A stretch of DNA of 40,723 bases from Candidatus Fermentibacterota bacterium (GTDB lineage: Bacteria; Fermentibacterota; Fermentibacteria; Fermentibacterales; JCC-6), in the NCBI GenBank assembly GCA_003646025.1, contig QNDR01000012.1, positions 1 to 40,723 on the forward strand. Reading direction: 5' to 3'. Position numbers and translations under genes: made by a program. How positions within the stretch are numbered: position 1 is the first letter of the stretch; every line of letters begins with the position of its first letter. The notes beneath the pieces are model-generated. The model was not told where the DNA came from, ran no database searches, and saw only the letters and a list, made by a program, of their open reading frames with translations. Below, one piece after another: positions 7,644 to 16,474 of the stretch.

Positions 7644-8800
7644 CACAAACCACTGTTCTTCATATAATCACAAAAATGGCTGTTGGCGGTGCTCAGATGA
7701 ATACCCTGATAAGCTGCCGGGAAATAACCAGAATGGGTTATCCCTCTGCCGTTCTTACCGGTCCTGAAATTTCTCCAGAAGGCACTTTCAGCGATCTTTC
7801 AGACAAGTATGGTATCCCTGTCTTTACAGCTCCACACTTGATCAGAAAGCTTTCTCCCTACCATGATTTCAGAGCCTTTTTTGAAATACGTAACATCATA
7901 GACCAGAATCAGTATTCCATAGTTCACACTCATGGCTCAAAAGCAAAATTCCTCGGCAGGCTTGCAGCAGCAAGTGCGAAAACACCGGTAAAAATAGTTC
8001 AGACCGTCCACGGATGGTCTTTTTTTGATACCATGCCTCTTTTACAGAAAGCTTTCTATTCCGTTCTTGAACGTTTTGGTTACAAACTGGCCCACGCCAA
8101 CATTGTTGTCAGCCCTCATGACATCAAAAAGGGTGTTAACTGGGGAATAGGGAAACCTGAAGATTATCAGCTGATACGAAGCGGAGTTGAATTTGAGTCT
8201 TTCCTGGCCCAGCGGGGCAATAACCAGGCGGCAAAGCAAAGGCTTGGCATCCCAAAGTCGTGTCCTGTTGTCGGCACAGTGATAAGGCTGGCCTCCCAGA
8301 AACATCCGGAAGCTATTGTTGATGTTGCCAGTAAAGTACGGAAATTGTTTCCGGATGTGAAGTTCATGATAGTGGGAGACGGCCCTCTGGCCGGCTACAT
8401 GAAACACTATATTGCCGAAATGAACCTGAAAGAAAATTTCATGATGCTGGGCAGCCGAAAGGATGTTGCCGAAATTCTGCCAGCGTTCGACGTTTTTCTG
8501 CTAACCTCAAGAAGCGAAGGTCTGCCCAGGGCCATGCTTGAAGCTCTTGCCGTAAAAATTCCAGTGGTTGCCACTGATGTAGGAGGAATTGCTGAACTTG
8601 TAAACGGTCTTAAAAACGGTTTTTTGTGCAGCCACGGAGACATCGACTGCCTTGCGACAGGAATAAACAACCTTCTTAAATCCCCTGAACTGCGTTCAGA
8701 GCTGCTCTCCACGGTAGATCAGGACCTTGCTCCTTTTTCCGCGAAAATAATGGTGGAACAACTGTTTCAGCTCTACACATTCCTTGTAAAAAACATGTAG
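7640..8800 (+). CDS. Glycosyltransferase family 4 (GT-B fold)
   Basis: This 386-residue retaining glycosyltransferase has the GT4 layout. The N-terminal acceptor domain opens VLHIITKMAVGGAQMNTL with the typical GGA(Q) loop, and HTHGSKAKFLGRLAA follows. The C-terminal donor domain shows VGTVIRLASQKHPE, FMIVGDGPL, MLGSRKDVAEILPAFDVFLL and the E-x7-E region SRSEGLPRAMLEALA. No membrane helix or signal peptide is present, so it acts at the cytoplasmic face, probably in exopolysaccharide or lipid-linked glycan synthesis. Donor and acceptor cannot be read. It is coupled to the upstream membrane gene. A hairpin overlaps its stop codon. Confidence 0.9.
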   Translation: MTQTTVLHIITKMAVGGAQMNTLISCREITRMGYPSAVLTGPEISPEGTFSDLSDKYGIPVFTAPHLIRKLSPYHDFRAFFEIRNIIDQNQYSIVHTHGSKAKFLGRLAAASAKTPVKIVQTVHGWSFFDTMPLLQKAFYSVLERFGYKLAHANIVVSPHDIKKGVNWGIGKPEDYQLIRSGVEFESFLAQRGNNQAAKQRLGIPKSCPVVGTVIRLASQKHPEAIVDVASKVRKLFPDVKFMIVGDGPLAGYMKHYIAEMNLKENFMMLGSRKDVAEILPAFDVFLLTSRSEGLPRAMLEALAVKIPVVATDVGGIAELVNGLKNGFLCSHGDIDCLATGINNLLKSPELRSELLSTVDQDLAPFSAKIMVEQLFQLYTFLVKNM

Positions 8801-8830
8801 CCGCACTGGCATAAAAGCCAGCACGGCTAC
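8797..8830. terminator. Hairpin between convergent genes, likely terminator
   Basis: GTAGCCG-CA-CTGGC pairs with GCCAG-CA-CGGCTAC around an ATAAAA loop, giving stems of 7 and 5 bp separated by a 2x2 internal loop. It begins at the glycosyltransferase stop codon. On the minus strand it is followed by CATGTTTTTTACA, a T6 tract, so it terminates the ferredoxin transcript best. On the plus strand no T run follows. Confidence 0.6.
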
Positions 8831-8846
8831 TTCATATGAAACAAAA

Positions 8847-9014
8847 CTACGGTGCTTCTATAGCACTCACCGGGCATACAGCCGCGCATGCTCCGCAGTC
8901 GATGCAAACTGCAGCATCAATAACATACGGCGTTCCCTCTTTGATGCACTCAACAGGGCATTCTCCCTGACACGCACCGCAACTGATGCAGGTATCGTTA
9001 ATTTTGTAAGCCAT
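8847..9014 (-). CDS. Small 2[4Fe-4S] ferredoxin
   Basis: This is a 55-residue clostridial-type ferredoxin. ATG is at 9014, preceded by GGAGG, and the stop is TAG. Two CxxCxxCxxxCP motifs are visible: Cys 9, 12, 15 and 19, and Cys 37, 40, 43 and 47. Length and symmetry are typical of the low-potential electron carrier used by 2-oxoacid:ferredoxin oxidoreductases, so it could be an electron acceptor for the IorAB encoded 5 kb away; that link is inference. It is a single gene with its own ribosome site, ended by the hairpin at 8797-8830 and separated from upstream parB by 31 bp. Confidence 0.92.
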   Translation of the reverse strand: MAYKINDTCISCGACQGECPVECIKEGTPYVIDAAVCIDCGACAAVCPVSAIEAP

Positions 9015-9045
9015 GAAAACCTCCGTTTTAAACTATCTTCACAAA

Positions 9046-9906
9046 TTACACCGAGTTCCCCCGGCTCCTTAATATACTAAGAATCCTGTCAAGCTCGTCC
9101 AGTGAGCTGTATTCTACTTCCAGTTTGCCTCTCCCGCCAGAGTCTTTAAGAAAAACTCTTGTTCCCAGAATTCTCTGCAGCTCTTTTTCCAGCCGCTTTA
9201 TCTCCGGAATAACGGCAGCCTTCTTCTTTGCAGATTTCTTTCCTGATCCTTTTCTTACCGCGTCTTCCAGCGCCCTTACGCTGTATCCTCTTACTAGACA
9301 AGTCTTTGCATATCTTATCATAGATTCTTCGTTCGGCAGACCAAGCAATGCTCTTCCGTGCCCCATTGAAAGTTTGCCGGACCGCACCATTGTTTTAACA
9401 GTTTCCGGCAGTTCCATGAGCCTTTGAAAATTGGCAACAGCTGAACGGCTGATTCCGACCTGTTTACCCAGTTCCTCCTGGGTCATGCTGAATTCGCTGC
9501 AGAACCTGCTGAATGCCTCGGCCTTTTCCATGGGATTGAGATCCTGCCTCTGTATGTTCTCAATCAGAGCAAGAGCCATCATCTGCCTGTCATCTGCCTC
9601 TCTAACGTAAGCAGGAACGGTTTCAAGCCCTGCGATTATTGATGCTCTCAATCTTCTTTCGCCGGCAATCAGCTGATAACGCTTTCCCTTTTTTCTAAGA
9701 ACAAGCGGCTGGAGAACCCCCTGCTGCCTGATAGACTCCGCCAGGGAAGAAAGCTCGGTATCGTCCCAGTCAATCCGCGGTTGAAAGGGATTGGGATCAA
9801 TGGAACCAACAGGAACATCCGCAGGCACGCCTTTTACCGATTCGGTTTCCGGTGCCGAAGGAAGCAGAGATTCCAAGCCCCGTCCCAATGCTCTTTTCTT
9901 TTTCAT
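9046..9906 (-). CDS. parB: Chromosome-partitioning protein ParB
   Basis: This 286-residue CTP-dependent clamp loads at parS and helps segregate the origin region. The N-terminal basic MKKKRALGRGLESLL is the usual ParA-interacting and nucleating segment. The CTPase core shows PNPFQPR and LIAGERRLRAS. The DNA-binding helix-turn-helix reads MTQEELGKQVGISRSAVANFQRL. A linker rich in Lys/Ala precedes the C-terminal dimerisation domain (DELDRILSILRSRG). Its ATG overlaps the parA stop (ATGA). Two parS sites (11291-11306 and 12531-12546) lie within 3 kb, as expected for a chromosomal system. Confidence 0.96.
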   Translation of the reverse strand: MKKKRALGRGLESLLPSAPETESVKGVPADVPVGSIDPNPFQPRIDWDDTELSSLAESIRQQGVLQPLVLRKKGKRYQLIAGERRLRASIIAGLETVPAYVREADDRQMMALALIENIQRQDLNPMEKAEAFSRFCSEFSMTQEELGKQVGISRSAVANFQRLMELPETVKTMVRSGKLSMGHGRALLGLPNEESMIRYAKTCLVRGYSVRALEDAVRKGSGKKSAKKKAAVIPEIKRLEKELQRILGTRVFLKDSGGRGKLEVEYSSLDELDRILSILRSRGNSV

Positions 9907-10661
9907 CTTGCCAGTACCTCCCTTGCAAGACTCATGTAACTTCTGGCGCCACTGGAAAATGCATCATACAAAATGACAGGCTTTCCGAAACTTGGTGCTT
10001 CGCTGAGCCGGACATTTCTTGGTATTCGGGTCTTGAAAAGGGTCTCCCCGAGATATTCATCCGCCTCCTCTTCCACTTCTCTGCTGAGCCTGAGGCGTTT
10101 GTCATACATTGTAAGAACCACTCCAAAGATGGAGAGAGCCTTGTTCCAGTGAGCTTTGATCCTGTTTATGGTGTCTACAAGATGAGACAGCCCCTCAAGA
10201 GCGTAGTATTCGCTCTGCACCGTAAGGATAACTCCATCCGCTGCAACAAGGGCATTTATGGTAAGCAAACCCAGAGACGGAGGACAATCGATAAGAACAT
10301 AATCGTACTTTGACAGATTTGAGGCTGTGAGAGACTCTGCCAGGAAAAACTCTCTGTTCTCCTGGGATGCCAGCTCTATCTCCGTTCCGGCAAGATGCCT
10401 GGCCCCTCTCACCAGATACAAACCATCCACTTCTGTCTTTACAGTACATTCTTCAAGAGAATGCTCTCCTGAAATAAAACTGTGCACTCCGTAGACGTCT
10501 GCCTCTTTGCTTCCCAGGCCGCTGGTTGCATTAGCCTGCGGATCCAGGTCGATAACCAGCACTTCTTTGTCGTGAACAGCGATGCTGGCTCCGAGGTTGA
10601 TGACAGTGGTTGTTTTACCAACTCCACCTTTCTGGTTAGCCACAGCAAGGATTCTGGTCAT
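9903..10661 (-). CDS. parA: Chromosome-partitioning ATPase ParA (Soj)
   Basis: This 252-residue deviant-Walker ATPase has KGGVGKTTT (residues 11-19), followed by VLVIDLDPQANATSGLG and YDYVLIDCPPSLGLLT (Walker B). It binds DNA non-specifically as an ATP dimer and moves ParB-parS complexes; Soj-type proteins also regulate DnaA. There is no N-terminal DNA-binding extension, which marks it as chromosomal rather than a type Ia plasmid ParA. The ATG has AAAGGTGA upstream. It follows rsmG by 16 bp in the mnmE-mnmG-rsmG-parA-parB run. Confidence 0.96.
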   Translation of the reverse strand: MTRILAVANQKGGVGKTTTVINLGASIAVHDKEVLVIDLDPQANATSGLGSKEADVYGVHSFISGEHSLEECTVKTEVDGLYLVRGARHLAGTEIELASQENREFFLAESLTASNLSKYDYVLIDCPPSLGLLTINALVAADGVILTVQSEYYALEGLSHLVDTINRIKAHWNKALSIFGVVLTMYDKRLRLSREVEEEADEYLGETLFKTRIPRNVRLSEAPSFGKPVILYDAFSSGARSYMSLAREVLAR

Positions 10662-10677
10662 TCGGTCACCTTTCCGC

Positions 10678-11307
10678 TTAATTCAATTTACAGGGGTGTC
10701 GATACTGCAGGATAAACCCGCTGCGGTCAAGCGGCGGGACGGGCAGTATTTCAGATATTGCTGCATTGGAGCATGTTTCAATTTTCGTTGAAATCCTGGT
10801 CACCAGAGAAAATTCACCGGTTGCCGCTGGTTTTATCAGTTCAATCATTTTTTCCGGATCCTTCACCGCCCTTGAAGTAAAGGTAGTGTGTTCCGGAAAA
10901 GGATCCAGATCCTCTATGCGACTGTTGATAATTCTGCAGGAAACACCGCAGATGCGTGCAGCGGTTTCTAAAAAAGCGCACCTTTTTCTTCTGGATTCAA
11001 CCATTGTTATATCAAACCCGCATATGGCAAGGATCATTCCCGGAAAACCTGCTCCTGTTCCAACATCAATTACCTTTCTCGAGTGAAGAAAGGGGATAAA
11101 AGCAACAGATTCCAGAACATGTCTGGTCCAGAGTCTGTTGATCTCCGCAGGTCCTACCAGATTTGTTTTTCCTGCTGTTCTCATGAGAAGATCAAGGAAT
11201 ACTTCGATTTTTCCGTATGAATCCTCTGTGATGCCGGCCCCCAGCGTGGAGCTTTGTATCGAAGCTTCCCGAAAGGTCGCCGGAAGGTCATGTTTCACGT
11301 GAAACAC
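10678..11307 (-). CDS. rsmG: 16S rRNA (guanine527-N7)-methyltransferase RsmG (GidB)
   Basis: This 209-residue SAM-dependent methyltransferase modifies G527 of 16S rRNA. The SAM site VIDVGTGAGFPGMILAI is clear. NLVGPAEINRLWTRHVLESV is the conserved N-terminal block and TFTSRAVKDPEKM follows later. The start is a GTG at 11307. The first codons (MFHVKH) are also the parS site, so coding and partition functions share these bases. The gene overlaps the end of mnmG by 20 bp. It is upstream of parA, the common order near origins. Confidence 0.94.
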   Translation of the reverse strand: MFHVKHDLPATFREASIQSSTLGAGITEDSYGKIEVFLDLLMRTAGKTNLVGPAEINRLWTRHVLESVAFIPFLHSRKVIDVGTGAGFPGMILAICGFDITMVESRRKRCAFLETAARICGVSCRIINSRIEDLDPFPEHTTFTSRAVKDPEKMIELIKPAATGEFSLVTRISTKIETCSNAAISEILPVPPLDRSGFILQYRHPCKLN

Positions 11308-13108
11308 TTCTCTTCATCAGATACAGAGCAAGTCCATCCAGATCGGCCTGGCGAACAGCGGGTATTGACTCTGCCTCCAGCAGTGTTGCCGGTCGCCTTT
11401 CGTTCAGAGCTTCCCTGGCTTCAATGGTAATAGTTTCTACCAGATTGTAATCTTTTATGGACTCAAGAGAAGCACTGCCGTATCTTTTTCTGACACTGTG
11501 TCTCTTTTCGGCTCGCTTCACATAACCGGAATACTTGATATCAAGCACCGCTGTCCTCAGTATCTCTCTTTCATCTATACTCTGCGTCTGCAGGTCTATT
11601 AACCCCCCAGCCTCCTCCGGTGTTATCTCCGGCCTTCTGCATATACTCTCTACTGTTTTTCCATGAATTCTTGTTTCCATCAGTTTTTTTCTCATATGCC
11701 TGTATTTTCTGTCCCGCTTCTGGTACTCCGCTATTTTCTTTTCTGAAAGAACCCCCAGTTTCTCGGCAAACTCAAAAACTCTTCTGTCCGCGTTGTCCTG
11801 TCTCAGACCAAGCCTGTTCTCCGACCTGCTGGAGAAAAGCCTGTATGGCTCTTCTGTGCCTATTGAAACCAGATCATCCACCATTACTCCCAGGTAACTG
11901 TTCAGTCTATCCGGTATCGTCTGTTCTAACCCAAGCGCGCTTCTTGCCGCACATGCACCGGCAAACAACCCCGTTGCTGCTGCTTCTTCGTATCCGGAGG
12001 TTCCCAGAATCTGACCACATACGTAAAGATTCTCTGTTTCCCGCAGTTTCAGAGTATGGTCGAATTCTCCGGTTTCAAAGCATGTGTACTCTACAGTGTA
12101 TCCGTAAGCTGCTATAACAGCGTTGCTGAACCCCGGGAGAGACCTCACGATTTTTTCCTGTATCTCTTCCGGCATACTTGTAGACAGCCCGTTCAGATAC
12201 ATAATTCTTGATGACTTTCCCATTGGTTCCAGGTGTATAGGATGACCTGTTCTCTCCGGGAACTTCGTTACTTTGTCTTCAAAGCTGGGGCAGTATCTCG
12301 GGCCCCTGCCGTGTATTCTGCCTGAGTACAGTGCAGATTTTGTAAGGCTGTCTTTTACAAGTTTTTCCGTTTCTCCTGTTGTTCTTGTTACCCAGCATTT
12401 CTCTGTGTTCGCAACTCCCTGCTTCGATGCCCAGCTGAACCTGAACTGTAAATCATGCGATATCTGTTCCTCTAGAATAGATGTGTCAATTGAGTTTCTC
12501 AGCACCCTGGGAGACGTTCCTGTCTTGAATCGTTTCACGTGAAACATTCTTTTCCGTATATCTCTTTCAAGAGAAACCGACGAAGTGTCTCCTCTTCTGC
12601 CACCGGGCCATGTAACCTGTCCTCTGTGCAGCATACCATCCAGGAATGTTCCAGCAGCAAGAACAAAAGTCTGTGCCTTTATTTCCCTTCCATCCTCAAG
12701 AAGCACCGCTTTTATTCGTTTGTTTGGCCCCACGAGCCTGCGGACAAGACCCTCTACAATATGAACCCCTGCTGCTCTCAACTGCTGTATCTGCTTTACA
12801 GTGTACATGTCAACATCTGATTGTACTCTAGGACCCCACACTGCAGGCCCTTTTTTCATGTTCAACATTCTGAACTGAAGTGCAGTTGCATCTGCGCTCT
12901 CAGCCGTTACTCCTCCCAGTCCATCTATCTCCCGCACCAGTGTTCCCTTTGCTATTCCTCCTATTGCCGGATTGCAGGACATCAGGGATATCTTTTCTGT
13001 GCTCGGCGTTACAAGTACTGTTGTGCATCCAAGTGATGCTGCCGCTGCTGCCGCCTCAACACCTGCGTGCCCTCCCCCTATCACAAGCACCTGATATTTC
13101 TGTTTCAT
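11288..13108 (-). CDS. mnmG: tRNA uridine-5-carboxymethylaminomethyl modification enzyme MnmG (GidA)
   Basis: This 606-residue FAD enzyme acts with MnmE to install cmnm5 groups at U34 of tRNAs. The FAD fold shows VLVIGGGHAGVEAA at the N-terminus, then LMSCNPAIGGIAKG and LVREIDGLGG. The C-terminal blocks include PYRLFSSRSENRLGLRQDNAD and the all-helical end. Residues 188-193 (MFHVKR), where relatives simply run into the KTGT(P/S)PR motif, are encoded by a second parS site. The gene ends with SVSRET in parS site 1. Its ATG overlaps the mnmE stop. Length is typical. Confidence 0.96.
   Translation of the reverse strand: MKQKYQVLVIGGGHAGVEAAAAAASLGCTTVLVTPSTEKISLMSCNPAIGGIAKGTLVREIDGLGGVTAESADATALQFRMLNMKKGPAVWGPRVQSDVDMYTVKQIQQLRAAGVHIVEGLVRRLVGPNKRIKAVLLEDGREIKAQTFVLAAGTFLDGMLHRGQVTWPGGRRGDTSSVSLERDIRKRMFHVKRFKTGTSPRVLRNSIDTSILEEQISHDLQFRFSWASKQGVANTEKCWVTRTTGETEKLVKDSLTKSALYSGRIHGRGPRYCPSFEDKVTKFPERTGHPIHLEPMGKSSRIMYLNGLSTSMPEEIQEKIVRSLPGFSNAVIAAYGYTVEYTCFETGEFDHTLKLRETENLYVCGQILGTSGYEEAAATGLFAGACAARSALGLEQTIPDRLNSYLGVMVDDLVSIGTEEPYRLFSSRSENRLGLRQDNADRRVFEFAEKLGVLSEKKIAEYQKRDRKYRHMRKKLMETRIHGKTVESICRRPEITPEEAGGLIDLQTQSIDEREILRTAVLDIKYSGYVKRAEKRHSVRKRYGSASLESIKDYNLVETITIEAREALNERRPATLLEAESIPAVRQADLDGLALYLMKRSVSRET
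11291..11306. promoter_or_regulatory. parS: parS site 1 (perfect consensus)
   Basis: The 16-mer TGTTTCACGTGAAACA is the perfect palindromic chromosomal parS consensus bound by ParB. It straddles the last codons of mnmG (SVSRET) and the first of rsmG (MFHVKH). The same location is known in other bacteria. Confidence 0.95.
12531..12546. promoter_or_regulatory. parS: parS site 2 (15 of 16) inside mnmG
   Basis: CGTTTCACGTGAAACA differs from the parS consensus only at the first base. It lies within mnmG just before the codons for FKTGTSPR, 1240 bp from site 1. The matching palindrome core and the adjacent parAB genes support a functional ParB nucleation site. Confidence 0.88.
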
Positions 13109-14301
13109 TTTCCCACACAGAATCTCTCCAGAGCCCTTTCAACAGCATCTGCATTTTTTACCGGCTCTTCCGCCTCTCTGAGAACTTCTGATACAATTTC
13201 TGCAGCAAGAGCGACATCACTGTCTGCTGCTTCAATTGCTTTCTTCAGCAGTTCTACCATTTTCTCAAGCCGCCATGATGAACCCTCTTTTTCCGTTGCG
13301 CTTATGAACTCTTCAATCTGTTGCAGTCCCTGTCCGGTTACAGAGGATACGGATAGCCAGCCTGTTTTTTCCATTGTGTTCTTTTTGTCGCACATTGAGC
13401 ACACTCTCAACACTTCATAGCCTTGTTTAATTCTTTCTGGTATATCGTTGCACTGCGGGTCCATCCATACAATTCTGTCCCCCCGCCCAAGAGATTTCTC
13501 TGAAATCGTCAGAGCCTTCCCATCCAGTCTCTGTCCTCCGTATCCTGCACTGTCTGTTATTTCTACTCTCCTGCCGTAAACATTCAGTATTCTTGTTGCT
13601 CCATCTCTTGTTGTTCCCGGTGTGCTTGACACTACTACAGTTTCTTTGCCATACAGCTTGTTGAACAGTGTTGATTTGCCTGCATTCACCGGCCCCATTA
13701 TAAATACCTTCGGCAGTATTTCAGCTCTTTTAACTTTTTCAGCCAGATCATTTGTCCTCTGCAGTATCCTTTTCAGCAGGTCTGATATTTTCTGCTCTTC
13801 GGAAATCTCATGATCTTCATTGAATTCTATAAAACCCTCAATTTCGCTTGTGAGCTCCTGAAGTTCTCTTGATAGATCTTTGTCTTTTCCCGGTCTACCC
13901 CCTCCGCTGAACTGTGATGAAAGCGCCAGCACATCCATTTCTGTTATTCTGCCGTTGATCCATGCTCTTCTTGTAAACTCTCCAGGCTGTGCCTGTCTAG
14001 CTCCCTTTTCCAGCAGTTTTCCAATAATTTTTCCAGCTGTTCCTGGAGAGCCGTGACACATGAGATCAACCATTTCCTCTCCAGTGTAACTCTTTCCCAC
14101 AGCCCATGAAATTGCAACAATGTGATCTATTCCGGCAAAATCACCTACTGCTCTTTTTTTTCCTTTCAGTCTTCCGCTCTTCAGTTTCATTAACAACTCC
14201 ACAACGGCAGAGGCTCCCTTTCCAGAGAGCCTTACCACTGCTATTGCTGAAACTGCGTCCGGCGTTGCCTGTGCAACAATCAGATCATTTTGCTGTTCCA
14301 T
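13105..14301 (-). CDS. mnmE: tRNA modification GTPase MnmE (TrmE), divergent and short
   Basis: At 398 residues this is about 50 shorter than usual MnmE. The N-terminal tetrahydrofolate-binding domain is recognisable ([10 protein letters not shown]…IAVVRLSGKGA, SYTGEEMVDLMCHGSP, QPGEFTRRAWINGRI). The G domain has G1 GPVNAGKST (203-211, with the K+-coordinating Asn), G2 TPGTTRDG (227-234) and G3 DSAG (250-253). No NKxD is found where G4 should be; the equivalent segment reads VCSMCDKKN. The C-terminal FCVGK keeps the catalytic Cys of the CxGK motif. It partners MnmG, with which it is coupled (ATGA). Its start overlaps the end of yidC by 17 bp. Confidence 0.9.
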   Translation of the reverse strand: MEQQNDLIVAQATPDAVSAIAVVRLSGKGASAVVELLMKLKSGRLKGKKRAVGDFAGIDHIVAISWAVGKSYTGEEMVDLMCHGSPGTAGKIIGKLLEKGARQAQPGEFTRRAWINGRITEMDVLALSSQFSGGGRPGKDKDLSRELQELTSEIEGFIEFNEDHEISEEQKISDLLKRILQRTNDLAEKVKRAEILPKVFIMGPVNAGKSTLFNKLYGKETVVVSSTPGTTRDGATRILNVYGRRVEITDSAGYGGQRLDGKALTISEKSLGRGDRIVWMDPQCNDIPERIKQGYEVLRVCSMCDKKNTMEKTGWLSVSSVTGQGLQQIEEFISATEKEGSSWRLEKMVELLKKAIEAADSDVALAAEIVSEVLREAEEPVKNADAVERALERFCVGK

Positions 14302-15916
14302 CAGCCTGATCCGATGCCAGCTTTTTCTTTATAAGTTCCTGGTGTATCAGGGTTAAAATATTGAAGACAAGCCAGTACAGCGTAAGCCCTGATGCAAATC
14401 GCATGAACAAAAATGTCATGAACACCGGCATCATGTACATCATCATCTTCTGCTGCTGTGCAGCCGATCCTGTTCCACTTGTTCCTGTAAGCTTCTGCTG
14501 CAGGAACATTATTACACCCAGCAGAAGAGCCATAAGACCTATTCCCTCCAGCCCCAGTACTTTTGTCTGGAAATGAAGAATCATTTCCGGCCTCGATAAA
14601 TCGTTTATCCACAGGATAAACCCGGCTCCTCTGAGTTCAACCATGTTTGCCAGCACTCTGTACATCGCGAAAAATACAGGCATCTGCAACAGCATTGGAA
14701 GACAGCCTCCAAGAGGATTAACTCCCTTTTCTTTGTACAGTTTCTGCATTTCGGACTGTTGCGTCTTCGGATCTTTTGCGTACTTCTTCTGTATTTCCTG
14801 CATGGCAGGCTGTATCTTCTGCATCTTCTGCATGGATACATAACTTTTCGTAGTCAGCGGAGAAAGCAGAATCTTCAGGGCAAAGGCGAGAATAACTATT
14901 CTCAACCCCCAGTTTGTAACAAAGGAAAGAACAGTTGTAAGAAACAGAAAAATCAATTTTCCTATCCATCTGATGATAGGCCATCCAAAATCAATCATGT
15001 CTGTTGTTGACCTGCCCAGATCACTTAGAAGACCGTATGCCTTAGGCCCGGCATACACGGTTATCATGTTGTCGTCCAAGGCAATATACGCAGATCCTCC
15101 CTCTCCGGGAGCCACGTAACCATCTGCTCTTTCCATGGTTTCCGGCATCAATATAACGGTAAAATACTTACTGCTTGACGCTATCCATGAGACATTACCT
15201 GTGGATTCGAGTCCTTCTATTTTTTCAGAATTCTTTTTCTTGTGTTTGTTTGTATACCATGAAGCAGTAAAATATCCATTTGTTGTTGTCTGCTCCTCTG
15301 TTACCGGGATGGTACCGGCTCCCAGTGAAGAAGTTATATCCAGGCCGCTTTTTTCCAGCCTGAATCCATAGAATTCCTGTTCAAATACAAATGTTTTTGT
15401 TGATGTTCCAGACACAAACGTTACAGTTGCACCTTGTTCACCAACATATACAGTATCTGGTCCGCTGTATTCAAATAGTACAGGCGTTCCGTCCTGATCT
15501 TCTGAAATAAGCCAGGGGTTCTCAACCAGGTCGACAAGCTGATTGATCTGCTGATCCGGATGATCCTTGTAATCCTGCAGTATCCAGGACTCCACAGCAC
15601 CGCCAGTTGTCGATAGTCTGGCCACAACAATGGTTTCTCCAGGATTGTCGCCTGAAACAATAACTGTAACTCTTTTTTGTTCATAATTCTGCGGATCTTC
15701 TGCCGGCTGCATGGGAACAGGGTCATTCTGAATATCCTGTTCTTCAGTGTTTTCCGGTTCCTGTTCCGGAATCTGTGCAACCTGTTGTGTCTGCTGGCTG
15801 GATATAGTCGTTTCGACACTACCCTGACTGCTGTTTTTTCCAGTAACAAACCAGCTTACAAGTAAAACACCCAACATAAGAACTGCAGCTAGAAACAGCC
15901 GGGACTGATCACTCAT
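14285..15916 (-). CDS. yidC: Membrane protein insertase YidC
   Basis: This encodes about 543 residues with the proteobacterial-type layout. An N-terminal anchor ([18 protein letters not shown]) is followed by a Gln/Glu-rich linker, a large periplasmic beta-sandwich domain (about residues 90-325) and the conserved five-helix insertase core. The core includes [25 protein letters not shown], the cytoplasmic coiled-coil hairpin ([19 protein letters not shown]), [20 protein letters not shown] and [10 protein letters not shown] large periplasmic domain points to a diderm cell. I prefer the ATG at 15916, which has GGAGG eight bases upstream; an in-frame ATG at 15943 lies within yidD without a ribosome site. 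No jag/khpB follows yidC. Confidence 0.95.
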   Translation of the reverse strand: MSDQSRLFLAAVLMLGVLLVSWFVTGKNSSQGSVETTISSQQTQQVAQIPEQEPENTEEQDIQNDPVPMQPAEDPQNYEQKRVTVIVSGDNPGETIVVARLSTTGGAVESWILQDYKDHPDQQINQLVDLVENPWLISEDQDGTPVLFEYSGPDTVYVGEQGATVTFVSGTSTKTFVFEQEFYGFRLEKSGLDITSSLGAGTIPVTEEQTTTNGYFTASWYTNKHKKKNSEKIEGLESTGNVSWIASSSKYFTVILMPETMERADGYVAPGEGGSAYIALDDNMITVYAGPKAYGLLSDLGRSTTDMIDFGWPIIRWIGKLIFLFLTTVLSFVTNWGLRIVILAFALKILLSPLTTKSYVSMQKMQKIQPAMQEIQKKYAKDPKTQQSEMQKLYKEKGVNPLGGCLPMLLQMPVFFAMYRVLANMVELRGAGFILWINDLSRPEMILHFQTKVLGLEGIGLMALLLGVIMFLQQKLTGTSGTGSAAQQQKMMMYMMPVFMTFLFMRFASGLTLYWLVFNILTLIHQELIKKKLASDQADGTAK

Positions 15917-16136
15917 CTTTTTTAACCTCCGGTACGGGGTCATAGCCCCCTGTATGCCATGGGTGACACCTGAGAATTCTCTTTACAGCAAGAACCGAAC
16001 CTTTAACAGCACCATGTTTCTGAAGAGCCTCCTCGGCATAAGCGCTGCATGTCGGTGTGTAAATACAACTTGGTGGAAGAAGGGGTGATATTGTCTTTCT
16101 GTATACTCTTACTGCGAAAATAAGTATCTTTTTCAA
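15909..16136 (-). CDS. yidD: Membrane protein insertion efficiency factor YidD
   Basis: This 75-residue small protein has the YidD signature: [28 protein letters not shown], then [16 protein letters not shown]. The amphipathic N-terminal helix is thought to associate with the inner membrane and assist YidC. The start is TTG at 16136, overlapping the rnpA stop (TTGA). The stop overlaps the preferred yidC ATG by 8 bp. Gene order rnpA-yidD-yidC is the conserved one. Confidence 0.94.
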   Translation of the reverse strand: MKKILIFAVRVYRKTISPLLPPSCIYTPTCSAYAEEALQKHGAVKGSVLAVKRILRCHPWHTGGYDPVPEVKKDE

Positions 16137-16471
16137 TTAATATTCTTCTCCGCCTGTTTTACAAGTTTCTCCATATCTGCCTTCACTCCGCGCCAGTTTA
16201 CCTGTTTCAGCGGTTTCACCGGAAAAATCACAGCGTCAAACCCGATATGTACTTTCTTCTCCACAGAGAACTGCCTCAGCCTTCTCTTAAACAGGTTTCT
16301 TTTTACTGCATTACCTGTCTTTGCAGACACAGAAAACCCCAGGCGCACACTGCCCAGGGTGTTCTTCAGATATCTTGCCCTTAAAACATCACCGTGGAAC
16401 CTGTAACCCTGTCTTAAGAGCCTTCTGAACTGCCAGCTGTTTTTTATGCTTTTAAGACAGTGCTTTCCCAA
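16133..16471 (-). CDS. rnpA: Ribonuclease P protein component
   Basis: This 112-residue basic protein binds the RNase P RNA and helps mature tRNA 5' ends. The RNR-type signature appears as [18 protein letters not shown]. The N-terminal block [19 protein letters not shown] and [13 protein letters not shown] also match the family. It begins at a TTG at 16471, the second codon after the rpmH TAA and in the same frame, with no clear ribosome site. Initiation probably depends on coupling to rpmH. It overlaps yidD by 4 bp. Confidence 0.93.
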   Translation of the reverse strand: MGKHCLKSIKNSWQFRRLLRQGYRFHGDVLRARYLKNTLGSVRLGFSVSAKTGNAVKRNLFKRRLRQFSVEKKVHIGFDAVIFPVKPLKQVNWRGVKADMEKLVKQAEKNIN

Positions 16472-16474
16472 AAC

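Noticed and set aside
14605-14613. Perfect DnaA box TTATCCACA
   Set aside because: A single copy inside yidC coding sequence; chance occurrence is plausible and there is no cluster around it.
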